Of a DNA stretch of 35,420 nt, positions 23,659 through 31,220 are shown in pieces. The stretch is from a bacterium (GTDB taxonomy: Bacteria > Patescibacteriota > Patescibacteriia > Patescibacteriales > XYC2-FULL-47-12). Position 1 is the first letter of the stretch, and the number at the start of each line of letters is the position of its first letter. The stretch covers positions 1 to 35,420 of the forward strand of contig JAUYLZ010000031.1 in NCBI GenBank assembly GCA_030698385.1, in the 5' to 3' direction. The position numbers and the translations under genes were made by a program. The notes beneath the pieces are model-generated. The model had not been told where the DNA came from, did not search any database, and worked only from the letters and a program-made list of their open reading frames with translations.

Positions 23659-23678
23659 GGGTCTGTCAATAATTTTGT

Positions 23679-23708
23679 AAAAAAAATCCGGCGGTAAGTT
23701 GCCGGATT
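23679..23708 (-). terminator. Terminator of the 23720 gene
   Basis: AATCCGGC (23685-23692) pairs with GCCGGATT (23701-23708), followed by a run of T on the minus strand. Confidence 0.8.
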
Positions 23709-23719
23709 AAGCAAGGAGG

Positions 23720-24100
23720 TTAATATTTTACTAAGACTGTTTTGCGATAATTAATACATCGGATAATGAAGACGGGTTTGCCCTTTTCGGTGAAATTTTC
23801 CATAACTTCGCCATATTGCGCTAGCATTTTTGTCAAATCTTTTATTGAGGTGTAAATTTCTTGACTGGGCTGAATTTGATAGGTAAAAAAATCATCATCA
23901 GCTTTTATCAAAATTATCTCCCACTCAATTTCTTTGCCGGCGCTAAACTCCTTAACTTTTTGACGTTTTTGATTGATGCTGTCATAAATCAAATACGCAA
24001 TGAATAGAACAACCAATGAAATACACAATGCGATTAGCAGGCCCGCTAGAGCCTCTTTTACTTCCTGAAAAACAGTCTTATTTTCATATGATTTATTCAA
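23720..24100 (-). CDS. Small membrane-anchored protein
   Basis: The 126-residue protein has one transmembrane helix (about 19-41) and a cytosolic or external domain of about 85 residues with beta-strand character (EWEIILIKADDDFFTYQI). No family is recognised. TTG at 24100 is chosen as the start because a perfect AGGAGG lies 8 nt before it; the GTG at 24109 would overlap that site. It has its own terminator and stands between the tandem-HIT gene and dus. Confidence 0.6.
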   Translation of the reverse strand: MNKSYENKTVFQEVKEALAGLLIALCISLVVLFIAYLIYDSINQKRQKVKEFSAGKEIEWEIILIKADDDFFTYQIQPSQEIYTSIKDLTKMLAQYGEVMENFTEKGKPVFIIRCINYRKTVLVKY

Positions 24101-24163
24101 GTTAATCACCTCCTAATAAAAAGGGCTACTTATATTTAACCATACTATTATTTTTTTGTAAAT

Positions 24164-24196
24164 GAAAAAAAACGAGGCTTGTCAGCTTGTTTTTTT
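24164..24196. terminator. Terminator downstream of dus
   Basis: An imperfect hairpin, AACGAGGCT-TGTC-AGCTTGTT (24172-24192), is flanked by A- and T-runs. It can end transcription from either side; here it serves dus on the minus strand. Confidence 0.6.
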
Positions 24197-24235
24197 TAGA
24201 AGTTTTATTTTTATTTTGCCTTTTTTGTATAACCT

Positions 24236-25216
24236 TTATTTTTGTAAATAGTTTTTTGCGACTGCCAAAACTTCCGCGGCGTTTGTGGTTGCCATTAATT
24301 GCACGCGTAATTTTTTGATATTATCAAAACCTTTGATATAGGCGCCCAGATGTTTGCGCATAATGAGGAAATTTTTTTTACCGTGAAACATTTGTTCATA
24401 CAGCTTCGCGTGTTCAGTCATTACTTTTAATTTTTTTTCCAAAGTCAGGTCAGCGCTGTTTATTTTTTTTGAAAAAAGCCACGGGTTGCCAAAGATTCCG
24501 CGCCCAATCATCACGCCGTCACAGCCGTATTTTTCGCATAACGCGACTCCTTCAGCCGGCGTCTTGACATCGCCGTTACCAATGATTAACGTTCTTTCTT
24601 TTGAGGGCAAGCTAACGTTAGCCTGCCTACTCAAAGCAACGGCCTTGGTAATTTCTTCCCAGTGTGCCGGAACTTTGGACATCTCCTTGCGGGTGCGTAA
24701 ATGCAGTATGATTGCCGCCGGTTCCGCTTTTAGCAATTCACTTACCCACTCCTCAGTCTCAATTTTGTTGTAACCAATCCTGGTTTTTACCGAGACCGGC
24801 AAACCGCCGGCGCCTTTTTTGGCGGCCAAGATAATTTCTTGCGCTAACTTGGGATTTTTTATTAAGGCCGCGCCAGCGCCTTGCTTTTCAACTTTTTTAT
24901 CCGGACAGCCCATATTAATATCAATGCCGTCAAATTTTAATTTTTTTAACAGCCTGGCGACTTTGGTAAAATTTTCCGGCTGAGAGCCAAAAATCTGCGC
25001 GACAATCGGCCTTTCTTTTTCACTATATTTTAAATCCAGCAAAAGTTTTTCTTTACCGGCAGAACACAACCCATCCACCGAGACAAATTCAGTCCACATA
25101 ATATCAGGTTTACCGTATTTTGCAATCATAAAACGAAACGCGGCATCCGTAACATCAGCCATGGGCGCGAGGCAGATAATTGGTTTATTCAATGTTTTCC
25201 AAAAATTTTTTGACAT
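24236..25216 (-). CDS. dus: tRNA-dihydrouridine synthase
   Basis: Dus reduces uridines in tRNA D-loops using FMN and NADPH. Key features are ICLAPMADVTDAAFR (14-28), QIFGSQPENF, and the catalytic cysteine C104 in INMGCPDKKVEKQGAG. VSVKTRIGY, IGNGDV and GVMIGRGIFGNPWLF complete the FMN-barrel pattern. ATG at 25216 gives a normal 326-residue protein; 29 extra upstream codons would be hydrophobic and would cover the promoter. TTGTTT (25275-25270) and TATACT (25252-25247), 17 bp apart, form its own promoter, back-to-back with that of the plus-strand gene at 25289. Confidence 0.93.
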   Translation of the reverse strand: MSKNFWKTLNKPIICLAPMADVTDAAFRFMIAKYGKPDIMWTEFVSVDGLCSAGKEKLLLDLKYSEKERPIVAQIFGSQPENFTKVARLLKKLKFDGIDINMGCPDKKVEKQGAGAALIKNPKLAQEIILAAKKGAGGLPVSVKTRIGYNKIETEEWVSELLKAEPAAIILHLRTRKEMSKVPAHWEEITKAVALSRQANVSLPSKERTLIIGNGDVKTPAEGVALCEKYGCDGVMIGRGIFGNPWLFSKKINSADLTLEKKLKVMTEHAKLYEQMFHGKKNFLIMRKHLGAYIKGFDNIKKLRVQLMATTNAAEVLAVAKNYLQK

Positions 25217-25217
25217 A

Positions 25218-25246
25218 TTGACACTTTTTAACTTTAATCGTAGTAT
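25218..25246 (+). promoter_or_regulatory. Promoter of the 25289 gene
   Basis: TTGACA (25218-25223) and TAGTAT (25241-25246) are 17 bp apart. The -35 begins one base beyond the dus start codon on the other strand. Confidence 0.7.
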
Positions 25247-25275
25247 AGTATATACGATCTTTTTATAAAAAACAA
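25247..25275 (-). promoter_or_regulatory. Promoter of dus
   Basis: TTGTTT (25275-25270) and TATACT (25252-25247) with 17 bp spacing. It is divergent from, and abuts, the promoter at 25218-25246. Confidence 0.5.
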
Positions 25276-25288
25276 GGAGGAATATGCT

Positions 25289-25729
25289 ATGCAAAAACAA
25301 CAATCCAACATTGATATTGTTTTAAATCATTGCTGTAACTACGTAAACGAGATATTAAAAACCTTAAAAAATCCATTTGATCACTTACTTTTTAAATCAA
25401 AACTGCTTTTTTTAACACCACAAGTGGTTAGCTTTAAAAATTGTTGTTACATCTGCTGCTACTGTGATGGTAAAACTGTGAAAAGTTGTTTTATTATTGA
25501 TAACAATGCCGCTTTTCGCGGTACTATCAGCGTAGATTACCAGAGAAAAGATCAGCCCTGGGCGTTGCAAAAAATTGATAACATATCAATTGATGAGGCG
25601 ATGACTGATTTAGAGAGATGGTATGATGAATACCAAGAAATGATCCATAAGTTTGAAAAAGATAACTACAAAATTCTTGAACCGGAGGGAGTGCTTGACT
25701 ACCTCAGAAGTGATGGCGTTTGGAATTAA
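25289..25729 (+). CDS. Hypothetical protein with cysteine cluster
   Basis: The 146-residue protein has no recognised family. Cysteines cluster at positions 15-16 (HCCNY) and in KNCCYICCYCDGKTVKSC (about 51-68), enough to bind a metal ion, although the spacing does not match a standard zinc ribbon. The C-terminal third is acidic and helical (AMTDLERWYDEYQEMIHKFE). Expression signals are strong: promoter at 25218, AAGGAGG 8 nt before the ATG, and a terminator 5 nt after the stop. The gene is thus very probably real. Confidence 0.7.
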   Translation: MQKQQSNIDIVLNHCCNYVNEILKTLKNPFDHLLFKSKLLFLTPQVVSFKNCCYICCYCDGKTVKSCFIIDNNAAFRGTISVDYQRKDQPWALQKIDNISIDEAMTDLERWYDEYQEMIHKFEKDNYKILEPEGVLDYLRSDGVWN

Positions 25730-25734
25730 ATTAT

Positions 25735-25768
25735 AAAACCGGCTACGAAAAACAGTAGCCGGTTTTTT
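25735..25768. terminator. Strong terminator, usable from both sides
   Basis: A perfect 12-bp stem (25735-25746 with 25755-25766) is followed by T on the plus strand. It separates the 25289 gene from the convergent CAP-protein gene. Confidence 0.85.
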
Positions 25769-25784
25769 ACTGCGTCAAAAAATT

Positions 25785-27185
25785 TTACTGACAAACAGAA
25801 TTATTTGCGCAGGCATACGGCAAATAACAAAAAACATAATTTGGTTCTTTCTCGCAACAAGCGGCGCCTTTGTAGCCGCAGTCCACTCGCCGGATAAAAA
25901 CTTGCGTGGAAATAACCGAGCCGTTTATATAAGCGGCGCCGATACCGGCTTCGGTCACGTCAGCATCAATAATGTTTGCTCGGTGACCCGGGCTGTTCAT
26001 CCAGCCCTCAACCGTGCGTTCTGCCAACTCTGTTTGGCTAAGCCAGTTAATTTTACTAACATTAATTTCGCGCCCCTGCGCAAAAGCTTGTTCACGCCGG
26101 CTGATCTCATTATTAATTATTAAAATTTTTTCTTCATCTTTTGCGGCTTCTATTTCTGCTTTGAATTCCTCATTCCAGGCCTCATGCTGGTTGCGGCAGA
26201 AATTTAATTCATCAATAATCGTGTCTCCAAGCAAGTAAGTATAATTAAATGACGCGCCCGGAATGATCGCGATATTTTCTGATGTTTTATCAAAGTAGTA
26301 AATGCCGCGATTATTCAAGCGATTATTGTGGTATAATCCGAAGTCAGTCCCTTCATGGTGAATAAAGCTATATGAACAGGTAACACCCATGCCGGTGAAT
26401 TTGGCATTTTCACTGGCCAAATTATCGCTATGTTCGCGGGCGACATTTGCCAACTCATCATTCCAGATCAATGCCGGCAGGCCGTTTTCTGCGCGCTTGA
26501 TATTTATCAAAGCTTGCATTTCCACCTCCATTTGTCTAAGCAAGTAGTCAGGCGTATAGGCGGTAATATTATCCAGATCATCATTGCTAATGCCCAAACC
26601 CAGCGAGCGCATGATATTAAACGCGTCTGCCGGCCGGCTGAGAAAATAGCGTTTGCCGTCTGCCGGATTGACATACCACGCCTCGCCATTGCGTTCAACC
26701 TGCAGAAATATTTTGCCCAACAGTTTACTGGTAAAATTTTTATCAATTGGTAAACTACCCACACCGAGCGGATCAAAATCATTCAGTACCTCGTCATAAT
26801 CGTTAAAGCCGTCACCGTCGGAATCAGCGCTGATATAACTGGTACCCAGCGCTACTTCCAGCTGGTCGTCGAGTCCGTCGCTGTCAGTATCGGAATTGGT
26901 ATTATTTATTATTCCAACTGAAATTTTTCTCAGATCCGCGTTGGAGATGCCAATGCCGAGCTCCTTCATAACATTAAACGCGTCTGCCGGCCGGCCGAGA
27001 AAGTAGCGTTTAGAGCCATCAGCGTTCACATACCACGCCTCGCCGTTTTTTTCCACCTGTATCAAAATACGGCCGGCAACCGTTTGAGCGATGCTTTGAG
27101 CGTGAACTGTTGTTAGTGACAGTAAAATAGCCGTAGTAATAAGCGCTAAAGTTATTTTATGCTGTTTTTTGGCTATTTTTAACAT
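25785..27185 (-). CDS. Exported CAP/SCP-domain protein with calcium-binding repeats
   Basis: The chosen ATG (27185) gives 466 residues with a signal peptide (KKQHK, hydrophobic 11-26, cleavage near VHA-Q at 29-30). A longer TTG start at 27236 would include the likely promoter. Order: module 1 (38-88, QVEKNGEAWYVNADG...GRPADAFNVM), thrombospondin type 3-like Ca2+ repeats (98-133, DTDSDGLDD and DSDGDGFNDYDE), and module 2 (157-207, a near copy of module 1). A CAP/YkwD-type domain follows (about 213-430: NIKRAENGLPALIWNDELA, HSDNLAS, WMNSPGHRANI). A cysteine-rich tail (433-466) ends it. It is a secreted surface protein; binding partner or enzymatic role is unknown. Confidence 0.82.
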   Translation of the reverse strand: MLKIAKKQHKITLALITTAILLSLTTVHAQSIAQTVAGRILIQVEKNGEAWYVNADGSKRYFLGRPADAFNVMKELGIGISNADLRKISVGIINNTNSDTDSDGLDDQLEVALGTSYISADSDGDGFNDYDEVLNDFDPLGVGSLPIDKNFTSKLLGKIFLQVERNGEAWYVNPADGKRYFLSRPADAFNIMRSLGLGISNDDLDNITAYTPDYLLRQMEVEMQALINIKRAENGLPALIWNDELANVAREHSDNLASENAKFTGMGVTCSYSFIHHEGTDFGLYHNNRLNNRGIYYFDKTSENIAIIPGASFNYTYLLGDTIIDELNFCRNQHEAWNEEFKAEIEAAKDEEKILIINNEISRREQAFAQGREINVSKINWLSQTELAERTVEGWMNSPGHRANIIDADVTEAGIGAAYINGSVISTQVFIRRVDCGYKGAACCEKEPNYVFCYLPYACANNSVCQ

Positions 27186-27190
27186 ATCAC

Positions 27191-27219
27191 TTGACAAATT
27201 TTTAATAATAGTATATAAT
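27191..27219 (+). promoter_or_regulatory. Consensus promoter of the 27253 gene
   Basis: Perfect TTGACA (27191-27196) and TATAAT (27214-27219) with 17 bp spacing. The start near 27226 gives a 27-nt leader. It lies back-to-back with the CAP gene start. Confidence 0.85.
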
Positions 27220-27252
27220 TTAGACACTAAATTCAATTGAAGGGAATAAAGA

Positions 27253-27414
27253 ATGAAAAAATTTGAAGTTGTTTTGATTTTTTTAACGATGTTTACCCCA
27301 ATGTTTTTTGGGGTAGTTGAGGATAATTTTTCAAGTTTTGTGCCAGTAGCATTCGTTATCGGAGTAGCTATCTACTCCATAACGACTCTGCATTTTCTTT
27401 CCGGCGCAAAGTAA
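27253..27414 (+). CDS. 53-residue two-helix membrane protein
   Basis: The ORF (MKKFEVVLIF...HFLSGAK) has two hydrophobic segments (about 5-21 and 29-48) joined by a short acidic loop (VEDNFSS). It resembles a small inner-membrane peptide; no family is recognised. A consensus promoter, an AGGGA site 8 nt before the ATG, and a strong terminator 26 nt after the stop make a compact, apparently well-expressed unit. Confidence 0.65.
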   Translation: MKKFEVVLIFLTMFTPMFFGVVEDNFSSFVPVAFVIGVAIYSITTLHFLSGAK

Positions 27415-27440
27415 TGTGCCGTGCTAGAATTTAGGGTTGA

Positions 27441-27471
27441 GCTCTCTGCTTTGCAGAGGGCCATTTTTTTT
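27441..27471 (+). terminator. Rho-independent terminator
   Basis: GCTCTCTGC (27441-27449) pairs with GCAGAGGGCC (27453-27462) around a TTT loop, followed by eight T. Confidence 0.85.
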
Positions 27472-27550
27472 ATCTAATAATTTATTTTGGCAGCTGATTT
27501 ACTTACCAATATCATAGCAAAAAAATACTGAACTGGCGATTTTACAAAAT

Positions 27551-27577
27551 AAAAAAGCCCGCGCGCGGGACTTTTTA
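27551..27577. terminator. Bidirectional terminator
   Basis: A/T-flanked GC-rich hairpin: AAAAAGCCCGC and GCGGGACTTTTT pair. It follows the rdgB stop on the minus strand. Confidence 0.75.
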
Positions 27578-27588
27578 AATTAATGTCT

Positions 27589-28152
27589 TTATTGATAATT
27601 CTTTTGTAAATACTCGCCAAACTGCCGAAAGGCCGCCGCACGCTGGGAAAAAGAGTTTTTTTCCTGCAAGGTCATTTCAGAAATTGTTACCTCTTTGCCA
27701 TCTGGAATAAAAATTTTGTCATAGGGCATCTCATCTTTATCTTCGTTGTAAACCTCTTCGGTGATCTGTCCCTTCATCACTCCCTCAAAGAGCACCGGTC
27801 CCTCTCCCGGTTCGCAGTAGGCGGCGACGGTTTTGAAGTAGGCCGCTCTGTTCTCACCAGCCAGGAGTTTAAAAATTCCCCGGTAGCCGAGCGTATGAAA
27901 GACAAACTTCGGTAGCGCGCCGGGGAAGCCGTTATAGGCTGTAAAAAATAATCCCGTGTCCTCCAGGACAATTGGTTTTTGCAATTCATTAGTTAGTTTC
28001 TCAGCCGCGCTTCGCGCCACCTCCTCAATGCTGGCGTCGTGGTTTTCTTCGTAGTCAATCGCCAATTGCTTAATTTCGACTGCGTAGTTTTTGAGGATAT
28101 CCCGTACCTCGATAAACTTGCGCTTGTTGGTGGTGATAAAAGTTACCTTCAT
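27589..28152 (-). CDS. rdgB: Non-canonical purine NTP pyrophosphatase (RdgB/HAM1 family)
   Basis: This enzyme hydrolyses ITP, XTP and similar to monophosphates, keeping them out of nucleic acids. Length is normal at 187 residues. Visible hallmarks are FITTNKRKF (5-13), the metal and phosphate site VLEDTGLF, GFPGALPKFVFHTLG, and a C-terminal SQRAAAFRQF in place of the usual SHRxxAF. The acidic insert EVYNEDKDEMPYDKIFIPDG is family-typical (normally FGYDPIFxP), so the active site is divergent in places. It starts 12 nt after the small basic-protein gene. Confidence 0.88.
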   Translation of the reverse strand: MKVTFITTNKRKFIEVRDILKNYAVEIKQLAIDYEENHDASIEEVARSAAEKLTNELQKPIVLEDTGLFFTAYNGFPGALPKFVFHTLGYRGIFKLLAGENRAAYFKTVAAYCEPGEGPVLFEGVMKGQITEEVYNEDKDEMPYDKIFIPDGKEVTISEMTLQEKNSFSQRAAAFRQFGEYLQKNYQ

Positions 28153-28164
28153 AATGCTTGGGTA

Positions 28165-28299
28165 CTAGCTTATTTTTACTTTGCGGTTATTCTTTCTGGT
28201 TTTTTTCGAAAGCATCACCTTTTTTGCCGCCAGGCGTTTAGCTGTTTTGTGAGAGGTTGTTCTTTTCATCTTGCCGACGCCGGTTCTTCTTTTTGCCAT
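28165..28299 (-). CDS. 44-residue highly basic protein
   Basis: The short ORF (MAKRRTGVGKMKRTT...NNRKVKIS) contains about 20 Lys/Arg/His and no acidic residues. The composition matches small ribosomal proteins or nucleic-acid-binding peptides. I do not recognise it as L34, L35, L36 or THX. No clear Shine-Dalgarno precedes it. It is separated from rdgB by 12 nt and was too short for ordinary ORF cut-offs. The strong composition bias makes coding likely, but its function is unknown. Confidence 0.6.
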   Translation of the reverse strand: MAKRRTGVGKMKRTTSHKTAKRLAAKKVMLSKKTRKNNRKVKIS

Positions 28300-28350
28300 A
28301 TAATTATTTTAGATTAATAATGATTAATTCTAAGTTTATACTATTTTTAT

Positions 28351-29595
28351 TTATAAATCAAGCAAAGTCTGCAAACGCGCTTTTTCACCTTCAAAACGCT
28401 CGCGATTTTCTGCTTTAATCGGTTCGCCCGGCGGCAAGACTTCATTCAATGGATTAATTTTGACGCCGTTTTTTACCATCTCGTAGTGCACGTGCGGTCC
28501 CGTGGAAAGACCGGTTGAGCCGACGTAACCGATGATGTCGCTTTGTTTTACTTTGTTCCCGCGTTTCACGGCAACTTTTGACATGTGGGCGTAGTTGGTT
28601 GAGTAAGTGCCATTATGGCGCACGCTGACCATATTGCCGTACCCCTGCGAATTCCAGCCGGCAAAGGTAACGGTGCCGTCGCCGGTCGCGCGAATGGGCG
28701 TGCCATAGGTGGCGGCGTAGTCAATGGCGCGGTGGCCGGTTGAAATGTTGAATGCCTCAAGGTAGCGCGCGCCGGTTGTGAAACCGGAAGAAATATATTT
28801 AAAAGCTACCGGCGCTTTTAAAAACATTTTTTGCACCGAGTTGCCGTCAGTGTCAAAAAATCCGATATTGGTTTCACTTTCCTCAAAATAATAAACTTCA
28901 AATACTTCCCCATTATTTACATAACGTCCGGCTAGTAACTGACCGGGCATTACATATTTACCATCCAAATAACGTTCCTCAACCGCAAAGTCAAAGGTGT
29001 CGCCCACTCTGGGGTCCATGGCAAAGTCAATTGACCACTGAAAAGCGTCGGCTAACGCGATAATCGCCCGTTCATCAATATCATTTTCCAAAGCATAGGC
29101 ATACATAGAGGTTTCAACTTGGCCGTGATAGATCTTCACTTTTACTTCGTAGGGAATAGCCGCGCGCTCGGCAACCCACATCGCGCCGTTTTCAGTACTC
29201 GTCGCCGCGCGCACAAATAATGTTTCTTCAGTGTCAATTTGATAACGTAATTCTTTAAAATTATCGTTTATTTTTTCATAAACAAGTTCTAGCTCTCGTC
29301 CGGCGCGGACGTTAGCCAGATCATATAATTCCAGCGCGGCGTCATGTACGGCCATCGCTGTGCCGTAGGACAATCCAGACATGGTCATTAAATCAGCATA
29401 AGTTGAGCCGGCCGGAATGGTGATGCGTTCAATCCGCTCGGTCGGTTCCGGCTGTACGGCCACCGCCGCCGCCACCGCGACGTTATCCATATCCGAGGCG
29501 GTTGTTTTGTTCGCATGTCCAAAAAAATACACGAGCCATGAAACCGTGGCGGCGATTATTAAAATGATAATAAAAATGGCGAGAAATTTTTTCAT
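28351..29595 (-). CDS. M23-family peptidoglycan endopeptidase
   Basis: The 414-residue protein has an N-terminal membrane anchor (about 5-25) and an OapA/LysM-like N-terminal region (PAGSTYADLMTMSG...LANVRAGRELELVY). A C-terminal LytM domain follows (about 270-380). The zinc ligands are visible: H288 and D292 (GHRAIDYA), H337 and H368-x-H370 (GPHVHYE). All are intact, so it should cleave peptide cross-links in the wall outside the membrane. It resembles Csd3/MepM-type proteins. It lies between pepE and the small basic gene on the minus strand. Confidence 0.93.
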   Translation of the reverse strand: MKKFLAIFIIILIIAATVSWLVYFFGHANKTTASDMDNVAVAAAVAVQPEPTERIERITIPAGSTYADLMTMSGLSYGTAMAVHDAALELYDLANVRAGRELELVYEKINDNFKELRYQIDTEETLFVRAATSTENGAMWVAERAAIPYEVKVKIYHGQVETSMYAYALENDIDERAIIALADAFQWSIDFAMDPRVGDTFDFAVEERYLDGKYVMPGQLLAGRYVNNGEVFEVYYFEESETNIGFFDTDGNSVQKMFLKAPVAFKYISSGFTTGARYLEAFNISTGHRAIDYAATYGTPIRATGDGTVTFAGWNSQGYGNMVSVRHNGTYSTNYAHMSKVAVKRGNKVKQSDIIGYVGSTGLSTGPHVHYEMVKNGVKINPLNEVLPPGEPIKAENRERFEGEKARLQTLLDL

Positions 29596-29761
29596 TTATG
29601 ATAGGAGAATTTTTTTATAATGAATTTTATTTGTACTAACCCTCGTTATTGTTTCCCAGCACTCTGTACAATTCCGCCACAAGATTAACAAGGGCCGTTT
29701 TTATTGGTGCGGGGGCTGGGAGTTGGTTAATAGTGTTAGTGTGGAGCATACTAGGTATGTT

Positions 29762-30388
29762 TTATAGTAATACTGCCGTTCCGCTTCCAACCAACATTAC
29801 CTCTTCTCCTCGCACTAGCAATGCCTGCTTGTCAGTTAAAATTCTAACGGGATACTGTGTTTGTTTTATAGCCTTTTTTAGAATTTCTTTATACTTTGGT
29901 GTGTAGTGCACGGACAATAAAAATGGCACAAGATGTAAAGCGGTTAAATCAGTTAACCCTATGCGATTTCTGTCTTGATGTTTCCATATCGCCATTTCTA
30001 TAGTAGGACAAGCGATGTAGCTACCCGCGCTAACTCCAATATAAATAATTCCCTTATCAATTAGTTCTTTAACAATAATGTCAAAACCACTTGTTTTGGC
30101 GTGCTTTAATAAATAAAAAGTATTTCCGCCCTGTACATAAATTATATCTTTGTCTTGCAAGATGTTTCTTAGTTCGTTTGTTGTTTTTGCCTCAATATCA
30201 ACGTTTGTTACCTGAAAACCGACTGCACCCATGGCGCGTAGCTCCTCTTCTACATACGCAGTATTTTTTTCCACTTTTGAAGCGGTAATAATGTGAGCTA
30301 CCCTTGTTTGATTTGCCGGCTTAGAAAGTAACTTTAAAATTTCTGCTTTAACCTGCATGCCTGCCGAAGTGAGTAGTATAGTTTTCAT
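29762..30388 (-). CDS. Peptidase S51 / PepE-like
   Basis: The 208-residue protein has the class-I glutamine-amidotransferase-like fold of dipeptidase E. The GGNT segment is at 87-90, the nucleophile Ser120 lies in GVSAGSYIACP, and a likely catalytic histidine is H161 (SVHYTP). The aspartyl-dipeptidase activity of PepE is the known model, but related proteins include cyanophycinase, so the substrate is uncertain. It is cytosolic, 12 nt after the Gmad2 gene. The 166 bp between its stop and the M23 gene hold only a weak membrane-like ORF on the other strand. Confidence 0.85.
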   Translation of the reverse strand: MKTILLTSAGMQVKAEILKLLSKPANQTRVAHIITASKVEKNTAYVEEELRAMGAVGFQVTNVDIEAKTTNELRNILQDKDIIYVQGGNTFYLLKHAKTSGFDIIVKELIDKGIIYIGVSAGSYIACPTIEMAIWKHQDRNRIGLTDLTALHLVPFLLSVHYTPKYKEILKKAIKQTQYPVRILTDKQALLVRGEEVMLVGSGTAVLL

Positions 30389-30400
30389 AGTTGTTGTGTG

Positions 30401-30919
30401 TTATTCCCCAAACCGAATCCAAACTTCCAACGCCGCGTCATGCTCGGGCAGACCTGAAGGGTTGTCTTTTTGTAAAATCAGCGCGCCGCGCTTCATAAAA
30501 TCCTGTGCGCCGTCGGGAAACGGACGCTCAAATTCCAATGTGCCAACAAAGGGCACAAAGTCTTCGGTCATCCACTCATCTTGCGCCTGCGCGTAGCCTT
30601 GGGCTATGATGAGACCGTCCCAATTCACGAGCACGAGTGGAAAAGTAGCCTCAAAGTACCAGGTGCCGCGCGCCTCCCCGCGCACCGTGAGCGGCGAGGT
30701 GATGACGGCGTTTTCTTGCGGCTCGTCCAGGCGGATTAAATCTGAAACATCGCTGGTGTTATCTGGTTGCACATCTTCTTCCTCGGCGGCCGGCGCGTCA
30801 GTAGCGCCGTTGTCAGTCGCGTCTTGGGGGACAGTGTTATTTTGGTAGAGCGTAAACGCAACCGCGCCGAGGGCGGCGATTATCAATATGGACAAAAAAA
30901 TTTTTGTTGACTTGGTCAT
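30401..30919 (-). CDS. Exported Gmad2-type Ig-like domain protein
   Basis: The 172-residue protein has an N-terminal transmembrane segment or signal anchor (about 7-25), then a Pro/Asp/Glu-rich linker (30-60). The Gmad2 immunoglobulin-like domain follows (about 64-172). Typical parts are NAVITSPLTVRGEARGTWYFEATFP (split here), EDFVPFVGTLEF and LILQKDNPSGLPEHDA. The domain is found in bacterial surface and sporulation-related proteins and is probably a binding module outside the membrane. It lies 27 nt behind the DUF5654 gene. Confidence 0.85.
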   Translation of the reverse strand: MTKSTKIFLSILIIAALGAVAFTLYQNNTVPQDATDNGATDAPAAEEEDVQPDNTSDVSDLIRLDEPQENAVITSPLTVRGEARGTWYFEATFPLVLVNWDGLIIAQGYAQAQDEWMTEDFVPFVGTLEFERPFPDGAQDFMKRGALILQKDNPSGLPEHDAALEVWIRFGE

Positions 30920-30946
30920 ATTAGAAATTAAATGTTTATTAAAAAG

Positions 30947-31195
30947 CTATTTTTTACCGCCGTCCTCACCGTCTTGTTTGAGCAGTTTCACTAAATACAT
31001 AGCGACAATGACTAATATTACGGTAATCACTACCGCGTAGATAAACTTGGCGACTACCGTATCTTTGCCCAGTGGAAAGACTTTTTCAATCAGCGCGGCA
31101 ATGGCGTCATTCCATGCCAAGCTCGCTACCAGACCGAAAGCGCCGATGACATAGCCGGAGATGCGCTCGCGGAATTCTTTGTGCAGTTTGTTCAT
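30947..31195 (-). CDS. DUF5654 small membrane protein
   Basis: The 82-residue protein has two transmembrane helices (about 14-28 and 50-71) separated by a short acidic-basic loop, with a charged tail KQDGEDGGKK. EFRERISGYVIGAFGLVASLAWNDAI is the typical DUF5654 opening. The family occurs in CPR bacteria and archaea and has no known function. It lies directly downstream of the 20-residue micro-ORF. Confidence 0.75.
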   Translation of the reverse strand: MNKLHKEFRERISGYVIGAFGLVASLAWNDAIAALIEKVFPLGKDTVVAKFIYAVVITVILVIVAMYLVKLLKQDGEDGGKK

Positions 31196-31220
31196 AAAAA
31201 TAGTGGTTATAAATATTAAG

